The notes beneath the pieces are model-generated. The model was not told the DNA's origin. It did not search any database and saw only the letters and a list, made by a program, of their open reading frames with translations. A DNA stretch of 64,000 nucleotides from Blattamonas nauphoetae (taxonomy: Eukaryota > Preaxostyla > Oxymonadida), in contig JARBJD010000074.1 in the NCBI GenBank assembly GCA_033064195.1, positions 1-64,000 of the forward strand. The letters run 5' to 3'. Numbering within the stretch: position 1 is the first letter of the stretch; every line of letters begins with the position of its first letter. Made by a program: the position numbers and the translations under genes. Positions 23,801-38,800 of the stretch are shown here, in pieces.

Positions 23801-26800
23801 CGATTCCAGTTGAATGCTTTGATTGAGTCCCTTGAACAGAGCGATTTTGATGAGCAAATTGATTGAGTGGGAGATCATCGATTGCTTTGGAATCTAAATT
23901 GACCAAAGACAAATATCGAGAGAGTGCCCCATCTCGGATTGGAACTGTTTTTGAAGATTTGTATGAAGTGAGAAGCGATGCATCCAAGTGTTGATCGTTT
24001 TCATTCTGCTCGATTTGGGTTAAAGGAGATGAAGTGAAGAATGTTATTGTCTTTTGGAGAGGAATCAGTTCCACAGAGCGATTCAATACCGAACATGCTT
24101 CAACAACCCAAGAAATTGCATCCATCCTGGTCACATTGAAAAGGGATGACTTCGCAAAATAATGAGAAGATCCTACAAGGTACATATATGTGAGTTGTTC
24201 AGCGACGAGTTTGAGTGGGAAAATCAATTGGTTGAAGAGAGAGTCAGCTTGCTTAAGAGATTCCATATGAAGATGAAGAGACTTCAGATTTTGTTGTGTG
24301 TCAATGACTTGACTGAGAAAAGTGGGATTCTCGAGGATTTCCGTTGGTGGTGAAGTTGCGAGAAGTGTGAGAATGATATTTTCTGTTTGGAGTAATTCCG
24401 ATGATATGCGTGAGATATTGAGTTTAACCTGCAGAATATTCTGTGCAAAAGCTGGAACTATAAACTTCAAAAGTGTAAACAAGAAGAATTGGATCATCGT
24501 TTCTCGGGAGGGAGTAAAGTTGACTATCGTAACATTTGGGGAGAGGGAGGCCGAAGAAAGGAAATTGTTGGTAAGGAAGAGCGAACTAAGTTCTCCACGG
24601 AAGACTAAAAACATCCGAAACATATCTGATGGCGTCAGATTCGAGAGGTGAGCCGAGTAGAGAGGAGGAGGGACATCAGAATAATTTGTGGCGGAATAGA
24701 AGGCCAGCGGATCAGACGGATTCATTGGAGTGATTGAATCTGCTCGGTCAAATTGGGGAAATTGCTCAAAAGTTTCCACAAAACTCGATGGGATGTGATT
24801 CGGGGTGTCACTTGTGATGATGGCTGTTCCCCCTTTGTTTTTGCAGGCTCGTAAAGTTGCCGAGAGTCGAGGTTTGTCAGAATGGGCAAACAGGAGATAA
24901 GCCTGCGAGGGGAGGCAAGATCGTAACCATCGTGAAGCGATTCCACTCGGATCAACAAATATCACAGGTGTAGGAGAGAATGCGGCCATAAAAGCAGATT
25001 CAATTGAATGTCGATCTGCCATCAAACCCTTTCCGATCCATTCTGGCAAGAGATGGGCGTGTCGAATACCTCGAAGTTCGTTGATCAGATTAAAAGTCAT
25101 GCTATGCCCCTTTCTGTTCCCAAACGATTCAGAATTGGCCCGACTGTCGGATGTATTGGCCAGCATTTCTTCCAATTCCTTGATAGTATAAGACAATGAA
25201 CAGAGAGATAAATCTGTCTCAAAGTCATTGTCTATAGAAAAATTGAAAGGTTCGAGAACTTCGTCTTCATTATTATTCTGTTCAGAAGACATTTTGTTCT
25301 CGTTAAATTGTTCCCGAGCTGAGAGAAAACGTTTCGCTCGTCCTCCAACCATTCCCGGTTCTTTCGAGTATTTCACCATCTCTTCTAAAGCTTCATGGAG
25401 TTCATCAGCAACTTGTTTTCGAGCTTCCTTATGCGAGAAGACCATTCGTTTATGTTTCACAGAGTCAACAATTGTTATGAATTGTGAAAAGAGTTGATCT
25501 CTGGAAGTTCCGTCGAGTGCAGAGCCATACACAATGCAAACGGCCGTCAGAAGACACGATGCTGGAAGAATCCGCAACTGGAGTTTTGCTTCATTTAGTG
25601 ATTTGACCCACCGTTCATTTTCTTCACTCAATGATTTCAGAGTATTTGTCGCAGTTGCAAGTTGTTGCTTCGTTCGAAGAAGTGCTTCTGTGGCCTTTCG
25701 TGATTTTTGCATATCTTCCGTATATCTCCTTTGGAGAGTTGAAAGGCGGTTTTCAATTTGTGCCAGTGCTTCTTGTTGTTTTGCTAATTCAGCTTTTGAT
25801 GCGTCTAATTTTCGCATTGCTTCATCTGCTGTAAATTGGAGTGGTTTAACTTTTTTCAAGGCTTCTCTATACTTCACCACGGCTTTCGTCCAGACACAAA
25901 GAGATGCTGCAGCTGTCGAAATTTTTGAGATCGCTTCTTCCGTATATTTTGTCCCTTTGTCGTCGATGTACTTTTTGAGAAATTGAACTGTATCTTCAGA
26001 AATAGAATCCTTGGACTGCAGTAGTTGCTGTCTGAAATCTCTTTGTCCTAGCAATTGCTTTGCTGATGCCCATCCGACATCAACACCAAGTACTGGACAA
26101 ACGGCATCCATAACGAGAAGAACACCTTCTGGCGGATGATTATAAGACCGCATTTCGTCTATATCTCGGGGATCCATCCTATTGATAGCATCTTCCGCCT
26201 CACGGAGAGGAGGAAGAGCATGTTCTAGTTCCGCATCGGCGACCTGTTTCAGTTCTTCCTGGACAGCGGCCTGTGCGAGAACTTTCTCTTCTTCTCTTTT
26301 CACATTTTCCTGTTCAACAGAAGCCGCCGCTTGCTCAGTTTCAATTTCTTTGAGGAGGACAGCAAGTTCATCTGCTTCCTGCTGTTGACGTGGAGCAGTC
26401 CCCTTCAGTTCAAGTTGGAGACGATGTACATGAGAGTGAGATTCTTGGAGTTGTAATACACCATTATTCCATTCTTTGATTTTACTACGGAGATAGTTTG
26501 ATCTGTTTCGTGTGAGAAATCCATACAATCGGATGACTCTGACAATACTGTGAGGCGTAAACAATCTTCTCTGAAATCGTTGGGAGAGAAAGTCTGTATT
26601 TGAGGTCGAAGATTCTTGTAGTGAATGATGTGTCGAATAGAAATTGTTTGCGGCGAGATGAAGTCTGACAATGAGTGCTGGAATGGAACGAAGCATCGCT
26701 TCAACATCTGAATCCTTCGTCGGATTGCCACCGTCAAGACCATTTGGACATGAATAACGCCCAAACGTCTTTTTCTGAGGTTTGGTAATTTGATTGTCAT

Positions 26801-29800
26801 CATGTTCCTCAAATAGAATCATAGTTGATGCATGTTCGAAGGATGAGAGCCAGACAATTCCTCCTGATTTTGTGATGGCAGTTTTAGTCAAATCAAGGAG
26901 ATTGGACACTTCCCAATGTGGAATTTGGACCAGTGAGGAGCGTTGCAAAAAACGTGGAATGACATCAGATAGATGATAGTACGCAAACGAGATGTATTCA
27001 GAGAGTTGAGAGAGTTGAAAAACCCGTTGGCCTCCCATTTTCGAATCATTCGGAAAGTGAGGTGACAAAGAGATGATAAAATGAAGATTCTTTCGAACAC
27101 GTTCAGCAAAAAACGCCAAAACATCTGGCTTGTTGAGGCGGATCGATGTGATGGCCGTGAGATATTGCTTTTCTTCGTCTTCGTGTAAATCATTCACTTC
27201 ATCCTTCAGTTCATCATTATTGTCTTCATCATCACCTTGAAGGACGGATGCATCCTGTTGAGCTCCATTTCCGTCATCCTGCAATATCTGTTCGTCTTCA
27301 GTGTCGATGAGGTCATTCAGAACATCATCTAATTCTTGACCATTTTCGGAATCTTCACGAAAAACGAATCCGAGATCAGTTTCGTCTTTTGGTTTTTGCT
27401 TCTTTCGCTTCATGTTGAGTCTGATTTTTTTGACTCTTCTCTTCTTCTTCCATTGCGCTTCAAAGGATGCAAGTTGCTCTTTGGTATTATTCCAATTCTG
27501 GGAATATAATGCGACAATACTTTCTTCCATGACTGGTCGAACACTTTGAAAGATCATTTGTTCCTCTTCAAATGTGAACAATCCTGGGTAAGAACCTGTT
27601 GAGGCAATTGATTCGAGTATTTTCAGTGATTCGATAGAGGATGAACTGAGATGGAACGAATTAAACAAGGCAACGACTGGTTTAATTCCATCTGTGAAAG
27701 GTAGAAGATAATCATGCACTGTTATTTCTTTAGGTTCAGGATCACTTGGAGTAGAAGGTGGCTTCTGCTGTGCTGATACAGTCTTCTTTTGAACCTTTTT
27801 TGGTACACCCTTTGTAGTTTCTGAGAGGTGACCAGTTTTCGCGGTTGGCTGTGGATGGCTTGACGATGGCCTACTATCTCCTTGGCGAAGTTTTTCGTTC
27901 TCTGGGGCAAATCGAAGTCCAGCACCGGCAGCAAGCATGAGAAGTTTTAGGTCGAATCGAAACTGATCATGTTGATATGAGAAAGAGTTATGTGGCTCCA
28001 TCCATCTCCATCCTAGCATTTTTGTTGATGCCTCGCTGAGTGACTTCTTTCCACTAGATGGTGGACCAACGACAAGAGCATGCCCAAGCAGAAGAGCGCG
28101 AGAGAGTTTTAGACTTTGGAGTGTGAAATTGTCCGCAAAAACAAATGGATTCAAGATTCGGTTTAATTGCTTTTCTTTGTGGAGAGAATCAGATGGCAGT
28201 GATGAAATGATGTGTTCGATGTGTTTTGTAACATGATGGAGATTATATTGTCGTGATACTTTCATGAGCTGTCCAGTGATTGGTAATTCTTGGAAGACAT
28301 GATCGGAAGTGGGGTTCATTGGATTGAAGGTGAGAGGAACGAGACCATACAGGAGACCATCAAAAACATCTTCTTTTGTTTTGTCGACGTGGTTCCGAGG
28401 AGTTGGTTGGAGTTGGACAGTCTGAGCCTCAACGAGAGCCTTTTCTTGAAATGTCTCTTCATAGAGAGCACGATCATCGATATCCTCTTCGATTTGTGGA
28501 TGTGTTCCGAAGGTGTCCATATCCGACGAAAAGAGGTTTGCGAGTTCATTGACAACCTGAATTGATGAAAAACGAACCTGAACCACATTTGATAGGATCG
28601 AAACAAAATGTTTGCGCTGATTGATATCTGTGAGAAGATCACCAAACACTCTGAACATTTCAGCACACCAGAGGAGGAGTATTTCTGATGAGATTGAATC
28701 TTGCGTTGATTCAAAGATGGAGATTCTGGGTTCTTCGATTGATGTTTCGGTCAAAGTCGATGGGAGAGATAGAGATGATGGTGTTGTTCGTTGATTCTGA
28801 GGCTTAATTGAAAGCAACGGTGTCTGTTGTTGATTTTTCTGGTCACTAGCTGGCTTTTTAATGAGACCAATGAATGGGCTCTCAAAACAAGTTGGAAAGA
28901 ATTGCGTTTTTGGAATTGTTTCAGATTCAGATAAAAGATCCAGTTTAAAGTCTGGTTCAGGTGTTGATTGATTGATTGATTCAATTGATCGATCAGTGGG
29001 TGCTTGTGACGATTGCGGAATGTTGGGAGTCTTTTTGGGTGTTCGGGGAGTGCGTGTTGCCGTCTTGGGTGTTTGTATTGGAGTGCCAAGTTGGCGAACA
29101 GTGTCTTGCTGATGTGGAAGTTCTTGAACATTTTGTAATTCAAAAATCATCGCTTTGTTTGATGGGAAACCGATTGTGTCAGCTGATGAAAGAGGGAATG
29201 CCAACATGACTCCTTTCATGACTGTGACGATTGAATGAAGATTGTAGAGCAATTGAGGTGGATATGAGAGTTGTGATGATTGAGTAACACTCATGAGTTG
29301 AATGGCTTCAACAGTTGCATCAACAAGTGATGCGATTGCCTTTGGGAGACGATCAAGCGACGAAACACTGGAAAACTGAACACTTTCGATCACTGTTTGA
29401 AGGAGAGTGGGTACGATGACGGATTCAGTTTCTTCCAACGAAAGTGGATCAAAGTGGAAGCGAATAAAATGCCGAAGGAAGCGGCGTGGAAAAGTGTGTA
29501 GTCCAATGTTATTGTTCCGCCGTGAGAGGCCATTGTTCACTAAAAACTCCACCTCATCCTCTTGTAACAGAGAATTCCAGGTTTCTCGATCAAAAACAGG
29601 GACCCATGAGCCATCTCGTTTTACCCAATTCTTGAACGAAGGAGCTGTTGATTGTGTTGTGTCACGAAGAATACCAGAACCAAATGAACCAATTTGAGTG
29701 ACAGCATCCCCATTCTGCTCTGAGGTTTGATTCGGATCAGTTTTCTTCTTTGGTTTCGTTAAGGATGCGTTTTCTTCTGTTGCCTCACATGGAAGAAGCT

Positions 29801-32800
29801 GTGGTTGAGTACAGAGTGCTACGATGGAAATTCCTTCAATTATTTTATATTGAACAGTGTCAAAATCGAACATCAATGATTTTTCCGTGATAAAACGCAG
29901 CCATTCAGACAATGATGGAGTATTGAACGAAAACGAAGTAGTTGCTTTGGAGGTAGAGGAGACAGAATCAGGATGTTCTACCGAAATACAGTCAATATAT
30001 TGCATGTCATCCAACGCGATGGGCATAGCACCATGTAATGCTCGAGATAGTGGTGCCCCCAGTGCTGTGGTCTGTGGGGTAATTTTGACGTTCATTGTGT
30101 CGTAGATGGCACCATCAGATCGGAGCTTTTGGTAGAAAGGACTTTGAATCGTCATTGAAACGTTTGAAAGAGATGAGATGAAATAAGGATAGTACCCATC
30201 CGACGAAGTTAGTTGGCTTTGTGATGAATTTGAGAGAGTGAAGAGAGAAGGCGAACAATAGTCAGATGGATATCCGATCTTCTCGATGATCGACAGTTTG
30301 TTCTGTTTAGATTTCCCCGTTGTTTGAGATCCTCTCACAAGTTGTCGCTTTCTTTCTCCCCATTCTCCTTTTGCCCATTTGTGAAGAAGATGTTTGAGAG
30401 CAACCGTCTTTCCAACTGGAGGAGCATCGATCAGAATGTGGAAACCACCTGCTAAGATTGGAGCGACAACTCGTTCAAGTGTTCGTGTGACTGAAGTTGG
30501 CCGACAGAATTCCGTTTGAGAGATTCCTACCAGATTATCCACTGATAAGGGATCACATTCGACATTGTCTTCATTCTCACTATCGTAGAGTGGAACAAAC
30601 ATATAAGTGACATCAACAAACGATTCTAGAGCAGGATAAATCGACAGACTGGTGCTCTGAGAGTGTTGTTGCTGATTTTTTGAATGTGACGGTTCAATTA
30701 ATGATCGAAGACGGTTTTCTTGAAGGAGGGCAGGATTTTTTAATTCAGACAATGAGAGCAGAGATTTTTGTGGAATTGTTTGTTCTCGCTTTATCGACTG
30801 TTCCTGTGTGGAATTTGTGACTGTAAATTCCTGTGGAGGAAGTCGAAGAGGTTTTGGTACAATGGAAACAGAATACAGCGACGTGATATTGTCTGATTGA
30901 GCAGTGGATCTTCCTCTCATTGAGTCCAAGACGAGTGAGGAGAATGTGTTTCGGGTACCTGCACCCGTAAGATGTCCTCCAAAAGCCCAGATTGTGGAAA
31001 GAATGAAGACAGAATCAGTAAACCGAACGAGGCGACTCATAACTGATGGCTTTCGAAAATCCATATTCAAATAGTTGATTGTGGCAGTATTTTGGGATTG
31101 TTGAGAAAAGATTGAATATAGATTAGTAGGCAGGCGATACATGGCCTCATTAGGTGCAGCATTGCCCTGATTGCGAAATAGCGTTTCAGGTTTGAGTGGG
31201 AGGCGATGTCGTTCTCTTTCTGATGGCAGGCAGACATTCATGTCAACATATCCCCCTCCTAGACTCTGTCCCTTGTTGTCGAAGAAAGTAGTGAGGATTT
31301 TGCAGAGATTCTCGACTAATATGAGGTCATTAGTCCAGCCGGTCTTGTCTGGTGGTGGAAGACCATACAATGAGGGAAGAGGTAAAGATTTGATATGCCA
31401 CTGCCTCCGTGGTAGATTCGGAACATTATTTGTTGCACTTTTCTTTTGATGAGTTGGTTTCAGTTCTTTGGATGTTTGGTCCTTGTCACGAGATTTTCCA
31501 GTTTTTTTCGTGGTCCTGCCTACAAATCGCTCAAAAGAGAATAGAGGTATTTCTTTGATTTCAGACTGTTCTCCGTTCAAATAGTTGAGCAGTATTGGGA
31601 CGACCCTTTCAAAATGCCCCAAGAGACGCAATTTCAACCAATTGATGACTCGTTCTTCATCACTCCAAGTTGAACATTCAATTGGTTCATCATAAAATGC
31701 TTCGACAGTTTCAGCCAACGAATCACCAGAGAATGTTGGATATGTGGAATCTAGTGGAGATAAAAACATCGAAAATGAGGGAGTTCCATCGGTTTGTCGT
31801 GGAGCTGTGGTGTCATGTGGATTCAAATCAAAGAGTGAGGCTGTTTTTGAATCAGAGGCCTGTAGTTTTTTCTGAGATGATGGCTCTTTGAACTTCTCAT
31901 CGTTTAGGATCGTATCAAGTTCTTTCATTTCAGTGATCATCTCTGTGAGATCACATGGAAGAAGAGGAAACGGACGCTCATCTTCACCCTCAATTAATCC
32001 AAGCCAACTTCTAACAAAAGATTGCCAAGAGACAGTTGGTTCATGTGTGGAATGTGACCCATCGACATCAAACGATGATGGATCTTCCACAATGTTCCGC
32101 GGGGGATGATCAATAGAGAAAGCTTCTGCATTTGATAATGCCGAAATTGAAAGCGAAGATTGATTTGAGGGTTCAAGAACTGATTGATCAAGTTGTTGCC
32201 AAGGTTCTTGTGATGTTCCATTTTCTGTTCCATTTGGTACATACACGATACCGCATTTACTCAAAAGTGATGGAGATGACGATTGAATAGAATCAGTCTC
32301 AAAAATGAGAGATGTTCCATCTGGAAGTGAGAACGAATGAGCTGATGACATCGAGAAACGATTGGCATGCTGGATGAGTGCTGTTTGTGAAGGAGATGAT
32401 GAAGATCCAATTGGAGTCACATAAGAATCACACTGAGGGCTTTTTGAGGTATTGAACAATCGAACGACACGTTCAATATATTCATCACTAAGGCAACCAT
32501 CGAAAACAATCCAATATGAAAGTGGCCGCTCAGGAGGGACAGGGGGAGTTGGAGGATCTCCTGGAGGCGAGACAACTTCAACGATGCTTTTTCGGGATTG
32601 AAAGACAGAAAGTTCATCAACAGGATCATTTTGAGATTGTTGAAGGTATTTTTCATATCGGATCGTGGCCTTGGTATGCATCTTCATCTTATGAGTATAC
32701 TCATCGAGTTCGACCTTAAACTGCTCTCTTTGAATCAAATATTGTTTCCGATCTTCGAGGATATAGGCAATGATCGACGAAAGATACCCAGGATGATAAC

Positions 32801-35800
32801 TATTTGTAGCGACTTGGCTTGAATCCAAATTTGATTTTTCTTCTCCCTTTTGATTTGGAGGATCTTCGAGAAATTTTGTGATAAATGATTCTGCAAAGGC
32901 TGAGTCTGAAGAGGTATCTATTGTAGAGTCATCATTCCACCCAAAGAGATGATTTTCACCAATTCCCATTGGATTTATGTAATAGATGGCAACTTTCTGC
33001 CCAAGTTGAGCTCGAGGAACGACAAGTGGAAATTGTTGGCTGACAAATGGATGGAGTTGCATGGGAGAATGAAGTCCTTCAAGAATTGAATTCGGTTGAA
33101 ATTTGGATCCTGACATTTGGATAGGATTGGTCTGGGGCAATGAAAGAGTTTGAGCCAAGAGACGGATTGAACTTGATTTTCCGGAAGCCGTCCCCCCCAC
33201 AACGATAGCGAACGGTTTATTCTGTAGCGAACTGAGAAGTGCTGAGGAACAATTGATCTGAGTGTTCACTGATGTTCCACGCCAAGATAGACCCAATGTT
33301 CTTAAAGCTACCCTCATTCTGTCGTCCAAATCTTGCGAGATGGTTGGAAAGTTTGTTAACGAGACTTGAGTAACAACATTCTCTCCAGGATACCCCGTGT
33401 GGAAAGTGATGGAAGAAAACTGTGAGAGATCCACTGACAGATGGTCAGCCGTTCCTTCAATTGGTATTGAGAGTGTATTTAGACAAAGTGAGAGGAATCG
33501 TTGAAGATCATGCCCAGAGAGAACTGTTCTCATCTCATGGTAGAAGGCAATGAGCAAGTTGTCCTTCTCATATTGGAAAGAATGTTGAAGATAGTCCTTC
33601 ATGACTTCGATCTCTGACTGGAATTCTTTGAGTTTGATGATTTTGAGCTGATCAAGTTGAGCTGAATTCATTTTCTTTCTCTTTTTTTGTTTGTTCAATG
33701 TCTGAATAGCGAGAATTTCACGTTTGAGGGTATCTTCCCATCTTGATCGTCTTTCAAGATGACCAATGAAATAGTTTTGCAGATTCAAAGATTGATACAT
33801 TGCCCCACGGTTGAGACCCGAGATGATTCGATTGAGAGAGAAATCCGCATCACATCGAAGGAGATTATTGGCTTGGAGTTCTTTCGCAGATTCGAATACG
33901 GTGTGAATTCGTGGTGAAAAGAATGACCAGAGTGTAAATCCAGATTTGATGAGTTCAGATGAGATTATGTTTGGAGATGATAAGGAAGAGAGGGCAATAG
34001 GGCGGAATGTTGATCTTAGTGATGATGGAAGAGAAGTAGAGTACGACGTGAAGAAGTCGAAACCAGTATTGTGGCGGTATTTTGGAGATTGGTAGGACAT
34101 ATTTGAATCTGTAGTGAAAAAAAGTGGAAGATATGTGAGCTGATACAAAGGATGAAACTCATCAACTTGTTCAACGTCGAACGAGAAAGCATGTCGTTGA
34201 GCGAGGGTGTTTGAAATAATTGATGAGATGAACGTTGAGATGATAGAGAGAGACGAGATTGAGAGAGAGAGAAACTGATTGATTATGCAGATGGTCGTAG
34301 GAGATTGGACCAGACCTGTCAGATATGATGTTAAGGTTGATGAATCAATTGTAGCTGTGGCATCAAGAGTTTGAGTAAACCAACCTAACATTTGCGAGAA
34401 ATCTTCGAGAAGAACTACTCCTTCTATCGTATCATTTTGGATGATGCCCGCAGAAAAACCCCCGGTCTGATAAGCCATCATATGTTCCGCAATCGGATTG
34501 AAAATCCTTGGACTTGGAGGATGAACAACAGTTGGAAAGCGAGGGAGTCCAGATCTGAACTCGTATCCATATGGAATTCGATACTGTCCAAAACAAACTG
34601 AGAGAGAATCGGATTCTGCTTCCCATCGGTAGCGTGGATGATGATATAGAGTTGGGAGTGGGATGAGCTGTGATACTCGAGAAAAAGAAGAAACATTGTT
34701 TGAAAGGGAGAGGTAGTCATCATCTGTGAGATGCTTTTGAAATTCTTCCAGAAGGCTGGATTCTTTTATCGTTTCTTTGTCAAAGCCTCCAAAGACCATT
34801 TGCTTCTTTAACTTTTGAAGTGTTTGACGATGTTCAGAAATGGAGTCCGACAATTGTTCTGAATCCTTCCAGTGGTCTTTGATAACTACAGGAGAAGCTC
34901 CCCATGATGTTGAATGAGGTTGATCGTTGTTTTGATAAGTTTGTTCCAGATATACAACACATTCTTTCTCAAGAGACAAGATACAATCGCGGTGTGATAA
35001 TTCAAGTTGTATTGATGCAGCTATGGTCTGTGAAATAAATTCCGGATAATGTGGACTCAATCGAAGATGAGAAGAGAGCCATATGATTCGTTCTTGGACT
35101 CCTTTTCGATATATTTTCAGAGCTTTCAGTGTACTTTCGATACAGGCGGCGGTTGTCCAATCAATATTATCCTGGAGGACTCGCCCAGGTGTATTTGATG
35201 ATCCCAATGTGAGTTCCATAATCCGATCTATCCCTTTCCAGAAGAAGATATCAGTTACTATGAGGACAACCTGTAGTGGAAACGAAGAAAGAAAGGACCA
35301 TTGGAGATGATGATACTGCGATGATGTTGAAGCGGGAGTTGGAGGAAGAGATGATGAATCTTTGAAGTCGTGTGGTACTTGGCTCGAAGATGAAGGTGAT
35401 CTGGGAGTTTTGAGATGATCATCAGATGTGAGGGCAATGACAGCGTAATGAACTGGTTCATCAGGTACAAGAGAAACAATCGGTAATTTATTGGATGACG
35501 AAGAGCTTGTTTCTGCTTTACATTCAGGCATTGACAGAAGCTGTGAGAATGAAGAGAGTGGAGATGTGCAGAATGGTGCATTTGAAATTGGCACAGAGAT
35601 ACTGGTAGGAGCGATTCCAGGGAATGAATGGAAAGCTGGGAAATTAATGATTGCTTCCCTGACAGTGGTTTTAAGAGCGTGCTTTGATGTGGTGAGGATA
35701 TCTTCGAAAAGAGCATCTGGATTGGGAACAATTCGAACAATTTTACTTTGCAATGCGAGATACTCCCCATCAGAATTAATGACACCATTTATAGTGTCTC

Positions 35801-38800
35801 CAATCCGGCTTGGTTTGATGATTGTGTTGGTAAAATTGCTTGTCCGGTTTGTGAATGGTTTAAGAACAGCTGATTGAAGGTCAGAGTGTTGTGGAGGACG
35901 AACAGTTGTTGGTGCCTTTTCTCGATTGGCTTCAGCTGTATGTTGAGCGAGCGACGCGACTTTCGTTGTGATCCCAAAGCTTCGGATTCCACCAAAAATC
36001 TTCGACAACAATGGGAGCACTATCTGAATATCACCACCATAAGTAACAAGAGTCGATATTTCTGAATCCGTGAGGAAGTAGAAACGAGTGAACGAAACTC
36101 TTCTTGAGTCGAAGAAGCTGACGAGGTGTGATTTAGCCGTTTCAAGCATGGTAATCCACTGTTGAAGAATATCCGACAGATTTGACGGGAGTGTTGAATC
36201 TCTTTCTCTCCATGCGCTGACGATTGCTGGGGCTGGATGGTAGTATCTGATTGTAGGTGCTCGAACAATCGCATCCAACAGTTCCATCCACTTTGAATCA
36301 AATTCACGAAATTGAAGGCGAGATGCCTGAAGATCGATGATGATTTTTTGTTCTGATTTTCCAGTTGTTGATTGAAAAGCTGAGAGTACAGTTTGTTTAC
36401 TTCGCTTTGAAGATGTGTCCGTGTCGGTGTTTGCACTCGCAGCGTATGTATTGAGTACATGGCCGATTGTTGAAAAAAATGGATACATTGATATCCACAA
36501 CGATTGAACTTCAGTAATCCTAAGGACAATTAGCCTGAACGAACCAAGTTGAATTTTCCATCTTTTAAGTTGATCGATCACAGGGACAGAATAAGGAGAC
36601 GTCAATAGAGCATTAACGTGTAATTCACTATCATCTAACGTTGTGATGATGGAATCTGTAGGAGCAATAATTTTCAGTTCAGCAAGTTCTTCGTTTGGAT
36701 TTGAGGAAGTTCCCTTTCGTTTAGCTTTCGACCTGTTTAGCTGTGTTTTGGCGTCATTAAAATCTTCATGATGAATCATTGATGAGGTTGTGATACCAAA
36801 TTGGGTTCGAGACCAAATCGTTTCGAGTCTGCGAAGTTCTGCTTCGACCGCATATTCGGCATCGGCTGTTCGCGCAATGCTGTTGAGTTCTTCAAGATGG
36901 TTGATTAAACCGCTATTCACCAATTCTCCGATTGTTGTTTCATTTGTGACAGAGATTCCGAGAACTCTGCAAATATCAAGTCTGTGGCGGTCCTTGAGTG
37001 TATACCTCGTGAGGACAGATAGACAAGGGAGAACTTTGATAACAAGGTTGACAAAACGACGGAGAGTACCAGGCCCTGTAGCTTTTACATGAGCTGCTTC
37101 CACTTGATTTAGGGAGAGATCAATCGAATCCAATTTTTTCCGGAGTCGATGCAACTTCAGTCGTCCAAGAGTCATCCACTCAACACTACCTGCAAATTCA
37201 TCCCATTTTTCTACAAGCGTCCACATTCTCCACAAAGTCTTCCATTCAAATTGAACTTTTTCAAGGAATTCTTTCTCATGGTCGGGAGGATGTCGTTCTA
37301 AGAGATGAGCATACTCAGTGTAAAGAAGTAGTTCCGAGTTGAGAGATTCAAGAACAACTTTCCGATCATCGAGTCTATTTCGTCCCCGTTCAGCAAATGA
37401 AGAGAAGCGGGGAGAAGTGTAAAACCGCTGAAAACACATTTTAACTTGTTTTTTCGGTAAAAGATCAGTCGATGCAGTTTTATCCGGTCTTGAGACTTGA
37501 GCTGGTTGAAGTTTAATCTCCGGTCGTTCTTTGTGTGCGAAGGAAGGTTCATAACTTAACGGATACGGTGGAATTTCGTAAATGTCGTGACTTTCAAAAG
37601 TAATTGGAGGAACACTTTTGTCATAGACAAAGTCATTGGGTTCCGAGAGTCCCTCTTCGAGATCACAGATTGTCGTAGAATTCAAGTCGTCTTCCATCAC
37701 TCCTAATTTCGTTTGGAATGATTTGAGTCGTGTGTCGAGGACCCCAACCCAGTTCTGAATAAGATCCGACTTTTGGGTGGAGAAGCGCGTCAATGTAGTG
37801 GAGAAGCGTGACATTTGTGTGTCAACTTTTCGGAGCATCGACAAATAAATGGCTTCACCAGAATTGTTGTCGATGTTTTTGAGATCTCCAGGTTTGGTAG
37901 TTGTATTTTTATCACTAGGTTCTGAGATTGATGGAGTGAATGTGCGAGTTTTCTGTTGTCGAGTATAAAAGAGTTTCCAAGATGGATTTCGTTCATTTTC
38001 CTTTGTAATGAGTTCATTTTTACGCGCATCTTCTCGTCTGTGGTGTTTTGTGTTCTTTTTCCGATTGAGGAGGAGAGATGGTGCATCACCATACCTGACC
38101 ATGTTATCTTCATCATCACTGCTATCATCATCATCATCTGGACCGGATTGCTTGGACAATTGCTCGTGCTTCCTTTTTCCATGCTCGCTCTTGGAGACCA
38201 TGAGATGGAGTGTTGTTTCATCAGTTTGAATGATCAATTCCCTTTCCGGCCGAGTGAGATGTGTCAATGGGAGAGAGAAATCAACACAAACATTATCCAG
38301 TGTCATGATCCGAGAATGTTCTTCCATGATGATCGACGTTGCATTGATTGCTTCATTGTAGGCTCCCAGTGCAGAGCAACATAGAGGAAGAGACGACACA
38401 AGTCCAGTGAGATTTTGGATGTGAGTTTCAAGTGAAGTCGCCAGATCTTCACAGAGAGAGACAACAATTTGAGGAATAAGTCGTTCAATGGCTGTCAATG
38501 TTGTATTCACATATGGTATCGTGTTAGCAACAAATGGACGAGCATCTAAGCGGAAACATCCAACATTTATGATTCGTGAGAGGTTCGCGATCGTTCTATA
38601 ATCTTCGCGAATACGGCTGATTTCATTCCGAAAGGCTTCCGCAGACGGAATCATCGATTTCAACGGAATTGATGTAAATTGCGAGAGGTCGAGTTGTAAG
38701 TAACGGGATGCTAATGTGTGACATTGTTCGACATGTCTACGGAACGATTCGATCATAGCATAACTCTCTTTGGTAACGTGATGGCAACGCTCTTGGACAT

